Made by a program: the position numbers and the translations under genes. 43,477 nucleotides of DNA, from positions 1 through 43,477 of the forward strand of contig NAOQ01000072.1 of assembly GCA_002751075.1 (NCBI GenBank), written 5' to 3'. How positions within the stretch are numbered: position 1 is the stretch's first letter; every line of letters begins with the position of its first letter. Under the pieces are notes generated by a model. That model saw only the letters and a program-made list of their open reading frames with translations. It was not told the DNA's origin and did no database searches. This DNA comes from Ichthyophonus hoferi. Its lineage: Eukaryota > Opisthokonta > Ichthyosporea > Ichthyophonida > Ichthyophonidae. This document shows positions 25,150 to 37,061 of this stretch, piece by piece.

Positions 25150-25850
25150 TTTTGTCGATAAATAGTGTGCAAGCACTCACATTAGTGAATCAGCTAATAA
25201 ACAATTCAGATAAGGAAGCAGTAGTATAATCTTTTCGAGATAGGATCAAGCATTCCTAATGGGTCGCTGTTGTCTTTCATGAATTATATTAGTCAATAAG
25301 AATATTTTTGAATGTTCCGTTCCCATTTAAATTATTGAACACAACGATACGGGTGTTAACAAAAAAAATCACACCTGGTGTAAAACGATTAAAGAAACAA
25401 CGCTCAATAATGGAAAACCCTGCTCATACATATGCGGGAACACTAGTAAAAAATACACTCCGCTCAAAGATACACGGTATCAATAGCAAAATGCCAAGTT
25501 CTCGTAAACGCACACAAAAATACTTTGTATTTAATTATATACATATGTAATAGCCACATCGTTATTATTTACGTCATAATATATCACCCATTACTGATCA
25601 ATCTTATTGTACAATTTGAACATTTGCAGCCAAGCGCGTCAAAGCGTCTATTCCTTCTAAATTGGAACAGAGATATAATTACTACAGCCAGTTACCTAGA
25701 GAGTTGGTATATGGACCTTCTATAGAAACTCTATCAGCCACTGAGCCTTAAAGACAGATCCGATCAAATGACTATTATTATTAACACTGACCCAGCAATA
25801 TTAATTATTACCAGTTATTTAATAGGAGACCCCGACAGCTGTGGACAAGT
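25150..25850 (+). repeat. Repeat block B with a basic open frame
   Basis: Counterpart of 4480-4930. It holds an 80-codon frame from ATG at 25308 to 25550. The predicted product is strongly basic (VKRLKKQRS, KNTLRSKIHG, PSSRKRTQK), and the corresponding stretch of copy A is not open. It may be the remnant of an element-encoded nucleic-acid-binding protein, or chance. No domain is recognised. Confidence 0.4.
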
Positions 25851-25864
25851 CAATAGAAATGTCA

Positions 25865-26065
25865 CAGTTTCTAATACATATTAAAGTTAACAATTATCAT
25901 ACAAATTTGATTACATGCCATTAATTTATTGGTGAACAAGACATCAATTTTTTGGCTAAATTTAAATTCATCCAATTACACAGATATTTTTAGATAAAGG
26001 TTTACGTTCATATAGAACCTTTTCCATGGTATGAGTCTATCAACATTTCTTTAATAATAAATAAA
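25865..26065 (+). repeat. Dispersed repeat R2, copy 3
   Basis: Lies about 770 bases after copy 2 in the same orientation and closely matches its second half ('aatttattggtgaac', 'tttggctaaatttaaa', 'gatatttttagat', 'aataataaa'). The two copies flank repeat block B. Confidence 0.6.
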
Positions 26066-26814
26066 AAAGAAACAATTATGTAATAATAAATTTAATTCTT
26101 GTCTATAGAGTACAGATAGTGCATCTGAGAGGCCCAGTACATGATTCTATTGGTAGATTCATTCTTAATAATTACAATGGTCCAATAGGGTCCTTAGAGG
26201 TTGACAATGATTCGCGTATTCAGCTACAGGCAGGCTTTCACTTATTTATCAATACCTAGTTATGCTCCTATCATTTCAGATAATATGATAGAGCCTCTTA
26301 TTAAATTGAACATATGTATATGTATTACATGATAATACTTACATATGCATCAAACTCTCACAATCAATCAAGTAGTCTTGATATTAGCTGCATTTTATTG
26401 GTATGCATCTAGTATCAAATCCTTGTAGCACACATTTTCTATTGGTCTGTATTTTTTATTTAATTTTAAACAGATCTACATATTGGTGTAATAATATATA
26501 TGATAAACTGGCAGAAAGAAAAACAAAGAGACTATCTAAGAGTATAATCTGTTAAAATTTAAAATGTCAAAAAACCAACTGGTGTGTAGTTTTAAATGAT
26601 CAAAATGCAGATATCAAAATCTACATAATAGAATCAACTCTAACACAAACCCAAAATTATCAATAACAGTCTAGAGTACAAGAATAAGTTTTAATTTTTC
26701 ATGGACTGTTTATAATATATCTATCAAATAAAACTAAAAAAAATAATACTTAAACCAAATTCATTCCTACGCAACTAACCGTAACAATAAAAACAACAAA
26801 CACAACACTTCATT

Positions 26815-28012
26815 CTATTTAAATGCCAATGGATCAGGTATTTCCGGAGGTCTAGCCAATACAATTTCCAATCTTAACCTCGCTTGCACTGGTGGCCATT
26901 GAAGCCACTCCGAATACGACCACCTTCCAAATGCTACCTCTATACCTAACACTGTAATCTTCAACTCTGTTGCAACCTTGCCCGTGGGCTTAAGGTTCGC
27001 CATCTTAGTTACTATATCACGCTCATCGGGCCGTAAAAATAGCAATGGACCCCCTCCTCTGGGAGTAATTATTTTTATGGGGGGATCTATACAGGGTTTT
27101 TCATCTAATGATTCGCTGGTATTATTAGAGAGAGGGAGCATGACTGGTGGGGTGGAAGGTGTGGACGGGGAAGTAGGCTCTGGCTCTAATTTGTTATCAA
27201 TAGGAAGGGTTGGTGGTTCATTTTTGACTGTAAATATTTCCCCTTCTATCTCCTGTTCCTGTTTAGGCCGCTTGTTGCTGTTGCTGTTACTTTCTCGGCT
27301 TATCTGTTCATATTCCCCGTTATTATTATTCATAAAATGTTTTTGTGACTTGTTCTTTTGTGCTTCTAATGGTTGTTTTGCAGTATTGGGTAGTTTAGCG
27401 TAGAGTACGCGCATGTGTGGGGCTACTGGGAGAAAGACAGAACTGGTGGCCTCATGAATTAGTGATCTCCATATGGGACAAGATGGTGACATGATAGAGG
27501 GCCAATCGACAGTCGTTGCTTGTTGACGATCTACCAATCCCAAATCGACAGCCCACTGTGTGTATTCTTGACCGCGTGCAGCCAAGAAGGAGCGGGCGCA
27601 ATGCTCCAATGATTGTAGATCACCCATAAATGAAGAGACTATACGATTGGATAAATGTACAGTTTGACCTGGAAGTGAGCAAGGGGTGAGAAATGGAGAA
27701 TAAATGAGAATGATTGGTGCAAGAATAAACACATACCGTGTTTTGTATTTATAAGCAATTGTAAGCATATTGGATGTAGGATAGAAGGCATTAATATTTG
27801 ATACGTGAATGCTGATAGGTTGAGAATTTAAATGCACTTAAAACTATATTACTACAGGTAAAAGTTTATAATACTGCTAGTTTAATGGGATGATATGAAT
27901 GCACAAACGGGACAGTCGAGTTTTTCCTCTATAGTAATGTGCAAAAAAGAGGAAAGCCCATAGTTACCATGAACATAAAAGCACAAACAACAAATATAAC
28001 CACATATAAATA

Positions 28013-28048
<36 letters not shown>

Positions 28049-31000
28049 TAGATACCATCACATAAGCAAACACAGACAATCACACCAGTATTACTCAAGC
28101 ATAAACTAACTCGGTCAGAACTGAAGTCGTATGTATGATAGTATGTATATAGGATAGTATGTATAGTACACAAGAACAAAATAAATAAACAAGATCATAG
28201 CAATAATAATGAAGAATAACAACAACTCACCAGGTACTAAAAATGATAGATCCTTTCCAGAAAAATCAACGATTGGACAAAGACTAACAGGGTGCGATAG
28301 AGGGATCCAATAGCCTGCCTTTCCCACCCAAGGCATAATTGGTGAAATTCCACGACCCAATAAGGGAGTAGTCATTTGACCCTCTGAGCTGTTACGGGTG
28401 GAAACCATATCAAATGTGTGGGGATTGGCTGAGATAAACACTGGAGGCTGATTCTGGAATGCATCTGTATGTAGGAAGATTGTCTAAGTTCTCATCTCAT
28501 AGTGATAAAATGATACTATACTATACTATACTATACTATGCAATACAGTACAATAGAGTACAATACAATAAAATACAATACAATTCAACATAACATAATA
28601 TACTTTGCTATACTACAACACTACAAGCAACATACTTACATTCATCCCATATGTATTCCTTGAATATATTAGGCCATAGCCATTGTAATACTACTAGATC
28701 GGCGTCACATCTGGCCCTACCCCAAGTAAGCAGTGGAATTGCATGAGATAACAGCTGACCAATTCGATGAACCCCGTTAACAGCCATCCATGATTGGTAG
28801 GATTTATCTTTTAAAGTTCCGTTTACTTGTTCAAATATCCTCTGAAGTATGCCACCTGCCTGTAGCAGAGAATATCAGAAAAAAATAATATGTATTAGGT
28901 AATAGAGTACTGTGTACTGTATTATAATATAATATTAAATATCATACACTATATATAATCTAGTATCACATAAAACATAATATACTGTAGTATACTAGAA
29001 TATAATACAATATATATCACTCTATTATACTGTATTATACTATGCTAAACTAATAGAAAACTAAACAAAAATATGGAAAAAACAAAAGAGGGGAGTAGAA
29101 GGATAAAGAAAGAGAAGTTCAGAGGTGAGAAACAACTAGGGTGTAGATAAAACCTGGCAAATAAATGTGTTTATCATACATATATAATATTATAATTTCC
29201 CTATATGGTAGAATGTTATAATGTCTAGACATTGTATAATACTCAAAGCATAAACGAAAATCAAAACAACCGTGACATATACAATGCTTTTACCTCAATT
29301 ATCAAGTATATTCTAGCTATTCGTAACCACTTATTATTTCCTGAATCCATTTTTCCATTTTAATAATTACCATAATTGACTATACAAGACAATTTTACCT
29401 TATGTAGTATATAGTATAGTAGCAAAAAAATCACTGACAGATTAGTGTGATTCCATTATAACCTTTTACCCTAGCATATTTGATGAAAAAATATTTTTAT
29501 AATTACTTAATTAATTACTTAATTAAATTCAATACACGTTAACTATGCCTCGCCACTCATCAGTAGGAATTTAATTTTAAAATTAAAATCTAACAATAGC
29601 GATACTAAAAGTACAAGCAATATGTACTAGACGATAACCAATGTATAGCAAGCATGCCATGATACCAAAGATCACGTCACGATTGCGTCACCGTTTGTTA
29701 ACTGATCAACGTAATCCTACCATATATGAATATGAATATGTATTATCTAACAATCACATCCCTTCATATCTTATTATATCTACCAATCATATTCAGTTAT
29801 AATAAACCTAAAATCCAATTACAATCTACCCTTTTCAGTTTCATCACCAGTAACCAAATGTAGGTAATCTCTTATTGGCTCTAATGTTTTAAATCAATCC
29901 CATCAAACTAGATGAACCAATCCACCCTCTGGCCTTAATACAGCCACTACACTACGTATGAGGTATGAGGTGGGAGATATAGTAGATTAGCCTTATAAGG
30001 TTATAAGGTGGCCCAATTATATACAATACATTGCTGGGGCTGATGCCGTTGTATCCCATTAGATGTTTCTATCCTATAAGGATCATTAATACTAGTTTGA
30101 TAAAAGACAAAGGAGGGAGAGAGAGGGAGAGGAAGCTGTGAGCGCAGGTATTTGTTTGGCAGACACCTATTACAACATGCAGTCTATCATACACTATAGG
30201 GTAATAAAGAGAGAGAGAGATATATATATATATAGCAGCCTATAACAACCTATAACATAGGACATATACCCAAACCCATCTATTCGCCCAATCCGAACCC
30301 CTAATAATAACCATATATAGATATATAGCCACAAATAAATTATAACCAATCATCCATTATACAGACCTGCCTGCTATAGGTCAATAAGGTGTTAGGAATG
30401 TGTGCCTTAGACGAGTGTGTAATTGGTAGACGGTTTCTCATATTCTCATCAATCATTTGTTTAGCTGCTGTCCACGCCAGGGGTCTGCCGCGTACTGGAC
30501 ACTTGCCAAGCATTGATTGGTGGGGCTGAGATACACCAATGAGGTTAGGATGAAGTCATGCTGAAATTGAACATAGATGCTCTACTTATAACATGGTATA
30601 AAGCACCTATAATAAATACCATTTGATTGGCGTTCATTTTAAACATTATGGTAATGACATCATAGCCTATATATGGTCTTTACTTTCGTCATAAACTACA
30701 TGCCATCTAATTAAATGCCCCGGTATATATTTATATATTTATATTATAGTAAAAAAATCAGAATAACTGCAAGAGAGGAGAGGGATACCAAGGGAGCCAA
30801 TCATATCCACCTACCCCACTCCCAGTGATAATAACGAATGATCCTTTGGATATATCATGCGACATACAGGCCACTGGTTGGCCGACTAGCTCACACAGTC
30901 CCTCTACATAGGCCTGGGCTGGGATTTGATTGGTTAACTGAGGATGAGGGAATGTTAGTGTGCATCTTGGATATATATATATATGCACCTATCAAAGTAT

Positions 31001-32431
31001 TTACCCAACTTCTGCCACGTTCACATCACCCATCTTTATAGTATCTTCACATGAAATATATAACACATGTTTTATATACAAATAAAAAAATAATCTAGTT
31101 ACTTTCCATTCAAAGAAATATGAAACATGGCAGCATAGTAAACCCACACAGCATGCATACCTGACCCTCACAGGCCTTCCATGCAAGGTATCCTTCAGGA
31201 AAGCAAGGGGCTATTGTATTAACAAATCCATACATAGCTGGTCCACTTGCATAGAACATGCTTCTCTCGTCTACTATGTTATCATTCTCTTTCTTGATAT
31301 GGTGCTCGTGTAGGTGGGTGTGGGGCTAATTATGAAAGGGGATTAAGGGAAGGACAGAAAGAGAGGTTAGAAGTAGACATGTTTCTGACTTTGATCAAAC
31401 CCTAATAGTATAAACTAGAAAATAACCAAAGAAAGTATAATGGGGATTAAAATTAAAATATTAATAGGAACAACCCTAATAAGAAGGATATAGCCCGTAT
31501 AAACGTATACGTGGGCATCAATATCAAGTAAAGTACGTACATGATGGAGAGAACGTTTTTCAGAGTAGGTTCGCACGAAAGGAAGAAAAAGGCAGGAGGA
31601 GAAAGCCAATATAGTTTGGATAAAGACCAAGTAATAACTGCATAGAATATATCAGAGAAAAAATAGCCTGCATAATAATCGGTGTGCTTGAGACCTCATA
31701 CACCCGTTTCTTTTAGATATAACTTCGTTTAAATTTACTAATGCATTGCATATAGGATATGATATGATTTAGTTGCTATGACAACGCAGTCTACCTCATC
31801 CTCTTGGTGGATCATGCTGTCAAGCTTTGGCTATATTTACTGCCCCTCTACAGGTATAATAATAGTATTTATTATATATAGTATATTCAAGTACACATTA
31901 TAATTAGAGATCTTATTACAGCCTATAATTATTAATAATCTACGATCTATATCTTTAATCAATATTAATCTAAGATCTATACCTATAATCAATATCAATC
32001 TGGGCTCTATACCTATAAGTATTAATAATCTACAATCTATATTTATAATTATTATTAATATACAATTTATACCTGTAATCAGTACTAATCTATAGTCTAT
32101 ACTAGCTATTATCAATATAATATATTTATATACTAGTGGAAATCGGACTAGTATCTGTTGTACTAAGTTCAGGCTGTCGTCGTCAGGCAAAAGGCAGGTT
32201 AAAGCTCTTGCTAGCTGCTCTTGAATCTCCCTTTCTTGATCAATGGATATAGAGGCTTTTAGCTTCTTATTTGGTTATGAATTGTATATGTAATAATTGT
32301 ACTCTAATTATGGCTGTGTGTATAGTTATGATATTATTATTATCAGAAGAATCAACACCAGACTCAATCAGTTGGCCTTCTAGTAAAATATCTGGATTAT
32401 CTACTTCAGCTTCTTTGACAACTATAGACAT
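26815..32431 (-). CDS. Unidentified protein of about 637 aa, 8 exons
   Basis: Exons in transcription order: 32431-32405, 32265-32134, 31325-31161, 30937-30815, 30525-30367, 28859-28640, 28464-28231 and 27668-26815. Every join keeps phase with GT donors and AG acceptors. The product starts MSIVVKEAE. Residues 10-53 are helical and charged (DQEREIQEQLARALTCLLPD). Residues 75-450 look globular and conserved in style: SGPAMYGFVNTIAPCFPEGY, VACMSHDISKGSFVIITGSG, LTWGRARCDADLVVLQWLWP and MPWVGKAGYWIPLSHP. A low-complexity Asn/Ser/Pro/Glu linker (about 455-545) carries a basic NKRPK. A compact tail (LKITVLGIEVAFGRWSYSEW) ends DPLAFK. There is no signal peptide or membrane helix. The linker suggests a nuclear regulatory protein, which is inference only. 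Exon 1 is the weakest call; it could extend to about 32360. The acceptor at 28464/28465 was chosen over a nearer CAG because only it avoids a stop. Confidence 0.75.
28014..28047. repeat. (AT)n microsatellite
   Basis: Pure AT dinucleotide run within the last intron (27669-28230) of the 637-residue gene. Confidence 0.95.
28860..30366 (-). other. Long intron of the 637-aa gene
   Basis: This 1507-base intron is the longest of the gene. It holds AT-rich degenerate repeats (28900-29050), a palindromic 'aattaattacttaattaatt' area near 29510 and a short (GA)n/(TA)n tract near 30215-30233. No exon, RNA gene or intact element was seen inside it. Confidence 0.6.
31922..32130. repeat. 30-base minisatellite, seven units
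   Basis: Units start at 31922, 31952, 31982, 32012, 32042, 32072 and 32102. Most have the form 'cctataatnattaataatct' plus a short variable end and 'tctata'. The period is exactly 30, a multiple of three, so the minus-strand frame of the upstream exon stays open through it and would give ten-residue repeats. The array begins three bases after the splice donor of exon 2 of the 637-residue gene, so it lies in the intron. Confidence 0.9.
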
Positions 32432-33811
32432 GATATGACAAAAACATAAAACACATAAATTGAACAGTAAATTTGACGACTGAGAACAGCGCTTATTATT
32501 GGTTTTTTTTGTTCCTTTTGTACCTTCCTGACCTTTGTTTAAGGTGATGTAATTAATAGCCTAAATGTGACCAATCATAAAAATATTCTTATTAGCTTAT
32601 ACAATTCGTATAAGATCACAGAGACCTACTAGGATTGTCTTGTCTTATCTTATCTCAATACTCTTATATTATCGTGTACTTATTTGGATGGACTCCGTCT
32701 TGTATCATAAAAGAATAAGCTGTTACAAAACAAAGGCATTGAACGCTTTGGTTCCAACATATATGAAACTTACTGTAGAATGCTTCCATTTATGGACTAT
32801 TTTTTATAGCCGGAAGACAATATTATTGGAAATACTAAAAAAATAGGAATATGGATATACCTACTCATTTAAAATGTCTTCTCTATATATGTCCCTTACT
32901 TTGACAATATAGAGAAATATAAAATAATTTATTTGTAAGTTATATATCATTTAATACCTTTGTCAATTTCGGTTTGTGTAGTAATTATCTCATCCATGTT
33001 CCGGATGGTAGCTGAGTATTACAAGAAAAGAACCTGGGTTAAATGTATAAGTATTATTCAGTATCATTACAGAATCAAAAATCCTCAATCTGTCTCGAAC
33101 AAAACCTTGTTATGCCTTCTAAATAAAGCATTATATATGTAGAATACTTTGGAATCCAACATTAATTAATTAGATAAATATAACTATAGTTATTTGCTTA
33201 TGTTTTTATAAAGCTATATTTAACAAAGACTGTATTAGTTTCTCTCTCTTACTCTAGAATAGATGACTTTGCAATCAATTTGAATTGATCATCTCCAAAT
33301 CACATGTAGTCTATAAACCCTTACTAGATACACCAATAATGAAGGTTAATCTTGGTTGGAAATATTAAGTAGAGCACGAGCGCTTCTGTAACTTATAATC
33401 ATTTAGAAGAAGAGAGAATACTTAATTAAAAGAGGTTTGAAAGTGTCCCTTTGCATACACGGAGTACAAATATGCTAAGACATGTTTTTCATTATCAAAC
33501 AAGTCTGCAGGACTTGTCTTAGGAAGGATGCCTAAGTAATGTTATCTAGACCCAAAACATGATCTTAAATGGCTAATTATAATAATTGCAGGATCTCTAC
33601 CATTGGCTGGTTCAATTTTGATAGATCATCTTAGATTGCTATTTAACACCAACAAATCGCACTAACTATTTTCCCAAGCTACTTATGTAATAATAATTGC
33701 TAATAATATTAAATATTTGTAGCTATATAAAGAATTACCCAAATTAATTAAAATTCCAATTTAAACGGTCTTAATTATGAGGAATGTGGATGATAGCATG
33801 AAGACCTTGCA
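32432..33811. other. Intergenic, no gene recognised
   Basis: Upstream region of the minus-strand 637-residue gene. AT-rich, with 60 to 70 codon open frames only (for example 32640-32846 and 32960-33142), which are of chance length and resemble nothing. Confidence 0.5.
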
Positions 33812-33861
33812 CAACATAGTTACATATACAACATTGGCAAAGTAGCCATAGTTATCATTGG
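33812..33861 (+). mobile_element. LTR-like fragment D
   Basis: About 50 bases match the first part of the LTR-like family ('catagttacatatacaacat' then 'tggcaaagtagccatagtta'). The rest of the LTR does not follow. Decayed fossil piece. Confidence 0.45.
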
Positions 33862-34699
33862 AGGTCTCCTTGTCCATCTTGTCGATATGCTCTGATGTTG
33901 ATTTAAATGATTCTGAAGCAGAGGATGAAGTAGATTCTTCGGAAATTGATGGCGAAGATGGCTGGGTTGGTATTGAGATATCTGGGAGTGAGGGAGATTA
34001 TTTTGTGGGGACTGCACTTGCAGTAGAGAAGCTGTAGCTATCTTCAGTTAAATCGGATAAAGAGATTACAACTCTAGTCTTCTTTCCTACCTTTTGGACC
34101 AAAGGATGGATCTTGGTGTTAACAGTAACTTGCGTTTATGTTTTGTACTCTGGTTTGACGACTTACTCTTAGACATAATAAACGCACAAGAAATTACTTA
34201 AGCTGTAAAATGCTTAATAATATTTTTTGGTCCTTGTTTGTGATCTGAGCTGGCGTTATACAAGTTTTTGCCATTGTACTGACCAGTCAGTTACTAAACA
34301 AGGTACATTATTGAATTGTTAAAGATATTAGTGGTATCGGAATGATATCTATGCGTTATGTCCTAACCGTAGCGCTAATACTTAATCGGTTATTTAGTGC
34401 ATAAAGTTAACTAATGAGTAATGCCTTAAGTTAAATAAGAAATCTCAAATTCAAACAATCAAGCCCTATGTTAAAGCTAAAATCTGTCTTAAAAGTCTTC
34501 GCTAGCTTTGATCGAATTGATAGCCATAATCTACGATTTGTGAATGCTAATTACTATTATTTAAACGTATGTTTAGATAGTCTTGTACTACTAATTCTCC
34601 AATGATCCCTAACTGATTAATAATTTTAAATTCGATAATACTAACCAATCAGTGAGAGGTTAGTGACCCAGTCATTTACATAAGATAATAAATTTAAGC

Positions 34700-34938
34700 T
34701 TAAACACTTACTAGCCAAATTTAACAATAGTTATGATATCCAATTAATAAATACTGGGGAGTTCTGATATATTCTATATAAAAAATACCATATTTAGAAG
34801 GTATAAAAAGGCTGTCTGATAGATTGGGGATTCTTAATTCTGTAGTGATACTGAGTAAAGACCATACAGTTTTTACCCCAAGTTTTTGTCTTGTAGTTCT
34901 CAGCTCACACTGAATATGGGTAAAATAATTACTGCACA
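34700..34938 (+). mobile_element. Solo LTR-like copy C
   Basis: Matches copies A and B from 'caattaataaatactggg' through the TATA-like 'tataaaaagg' (near 34801), 'actgagtaaag' (near 34849) and 'gttttt...tttttgtcttg', to the terminal ATTACTGCACA. The first 40 or so bases are poorly preserved. R2 copy 4 follows about 140 bases downstream, the same order as at copy B. No gag or pol seen. Confidence 0.55.
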
Positions 34939-35074
34939 GTCTGAAATCCACAAGCCTATATCTAGGTAATCTGAATTCACGGTGACAACCAACTGTAATT
35001 GTTTTTTAAAAAAAGATTAGCTGGATATAATCACAAATATAACTAGATATCATTAATGTTTCTGAATAAATTAT

Positions 35075-35435
35075 TGTGGGGGATATACACCAATTACTAG
35101 TTATTACAGTCTTTTGTTTAACAAGAAACTTTTCCTTAAACCCGACAAATATAGTCAGCGTTACCAGGTCCTTAATGAAGAGCAACATATATAAGCCTTT
35201 TCTACATTAAAGATGTCTTTTCTATATCCGTTTTAAATTGTTAACATCATTAGCCAATTATAATCTAATGTAGACTGCGTTCTATTAATCCATTGGTGGA
35301 CTACATTAGTACTACCTCCCTGACTAAACCTAAATCATTCAAAGTAAAGACGAATACTGTTGGCTACTGGCATACAATCCTATTAAAGGTTATTTATGGT
35401 GTGAATCTGCCATTATTTTATTGACAATAAACAAA
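35075..35435 (+). repeat. Dispersed repeat R2, copy 4
   Basis: Shares 'gggggatatacacc', 'aaatatagtcagcgttacc', 'ccaattataat', 'ctattaatccattggtggac' and 'attgacaataaacaaa' with the other copies. It is closest to copy 1 in the 'actgcgttctattaatccattggtggac' region and to copy 2 in the first part. Confidence 0.6.
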
Positions 35436-37061
35436 TTATTACAATTGTTGAATAGTATATTAAGTATTGCGTTATGATACAATGACCGAATTAATGTAGT
35501 GTACTAATAACATTATCCAACCAGAGGTCTTATTGAGAAATATCATGGAGGTTGTCAGCATCTCCTGTGATGGCCTTATTCAGCTCGGTTCTACTCCAAT
35601 AGAATGCTGATGCACTTATTCTCCTCAATGTTCACTGAAAAACGAAGTTCTTTCTGAGTTGTATTCTACAGTGTAGTTATCTAGATGTGCGAATTGTCAG
35701 CTATCGTTTAATCGCTGTTTTAATCAACTCCACATCTCCAATCAAAGAGAGTAACAAATCTAATTACTTTCAACAAGTAATCTAGAAGTAGAAGGGCAAT
35801 AAGCCCTTGACTGATTTCACCATCAGTAGCCTATTTGCACTTTATTTACGGAGCTCGAATAAACACATCAGCCACTACGGTCAGACCGAACCAGTACAAT
35901 AAAACCTAATCCTCTAGGAAGCCAAGTAATTAAGCAATCTTCCTGTAGCACATGACGCGGGGATATCATGTGTATTTCCAATAGTGTCACGAGTGCTTTA
36001 ACTTATTTAACACTGGCATTTCTACTTTACCACGCCCTAAATTTATCCCATAATTTCTATGGGGACGGGCACTCAAATAGTATTTTGTTATTGTGGTGGG
36101 TCCAAAACGAATAATCTTGTAACGATGCATATATATTATTGCAGCAAACAAACGGGTAGAAAAATATTGAGTTATAACATGAGGTGTATTGCTCTTTCCT
36201 ATCCTTTCCCCGGTCATTGGGCTTTGTCAATCAAGTTCAGCTCTGTTACTCCCTTAATTATACTCCTTGTAGTTCCATAATATTGCCTGTATTCCTTTTC
36301 ACAACATACAATACTTCCCCCTAGATACTTAATCATTTTAGACCAAATATTCCCAATTCACTATTGTTTACTATCAACAATCCCTCATTTAGCTGCTATT
36401 CCCTCGCAAAGTTCAAGGTTTTTTTATGATTACTTCTACCACAATATTATTCACATTTTCTCTTCCTGTAAGGTACAAAGACGATAATAACTTCTAATTA
36501 ATTGCATTATATTCGATCAAGGGCCATTAAAAAAACGTGTTTGCCTTCATTTAGGACAAAGTAATGGTCACTATACAGTATATATATTTAATATAGTGGT
36601 ACTACCAGCATTGTATCCACAGGAAATATTTATTATAAACCACCTCACAGTCCATTAATAGGTATAAGTAGAAACGGGAAGCCAAAGATAAGTTATAGTG
36701 AATAGTATAAGGTAAAAACACTGGAAGATCAGTTTTAAGTATATAATAAACCTTCATAGGTTGAGATTAAACATGGCCTATCCTACACCAATACTAATAA
36801 TTATACCACACCACTATCATAATACTAAACACTTCATGTAGAACCATAACTGACTAATACCTTTAGCCAAGTAGAGTTGAAAAAGAACCAAAACACCAAT
36901 ACTACTATAACACTATAATCCTACTATCATACTATTGCAACTCACAATTCTACCATACTATTTAGCTATATACTATACATATTATACAACTTACACATAT
37001 TATTATTAGTATCTCGTAGAAGTCCTATACTTTCAAATATCTCACACCCTCATACATAATA
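35436..37061. other. Intergenic, no gene recognised
   Basis: 35870-36260 is slightly GC-richer and carries overlapping open frames of 73 and 76 codons on opposite strands (36059-36280 and 35987-36217). Neither resembles a family or has splice support. The rest is AT-rich spacer at the 3' side of the minus-strand gene. Confidence 0.45.

Noticed and set aside
26978-27403. 141-codon plus-strand frame
   Set aside because: It is antisense to the last exon of the 637-residue gene, whose frame has phase-matched introns and a coherent protein.
33820-34017. Minus-strand Gln/His/Pro-rich frame
   Set aside because: It is complementary to the acidic stretch and runs into the LTR-like fragment; no splice model supports it.
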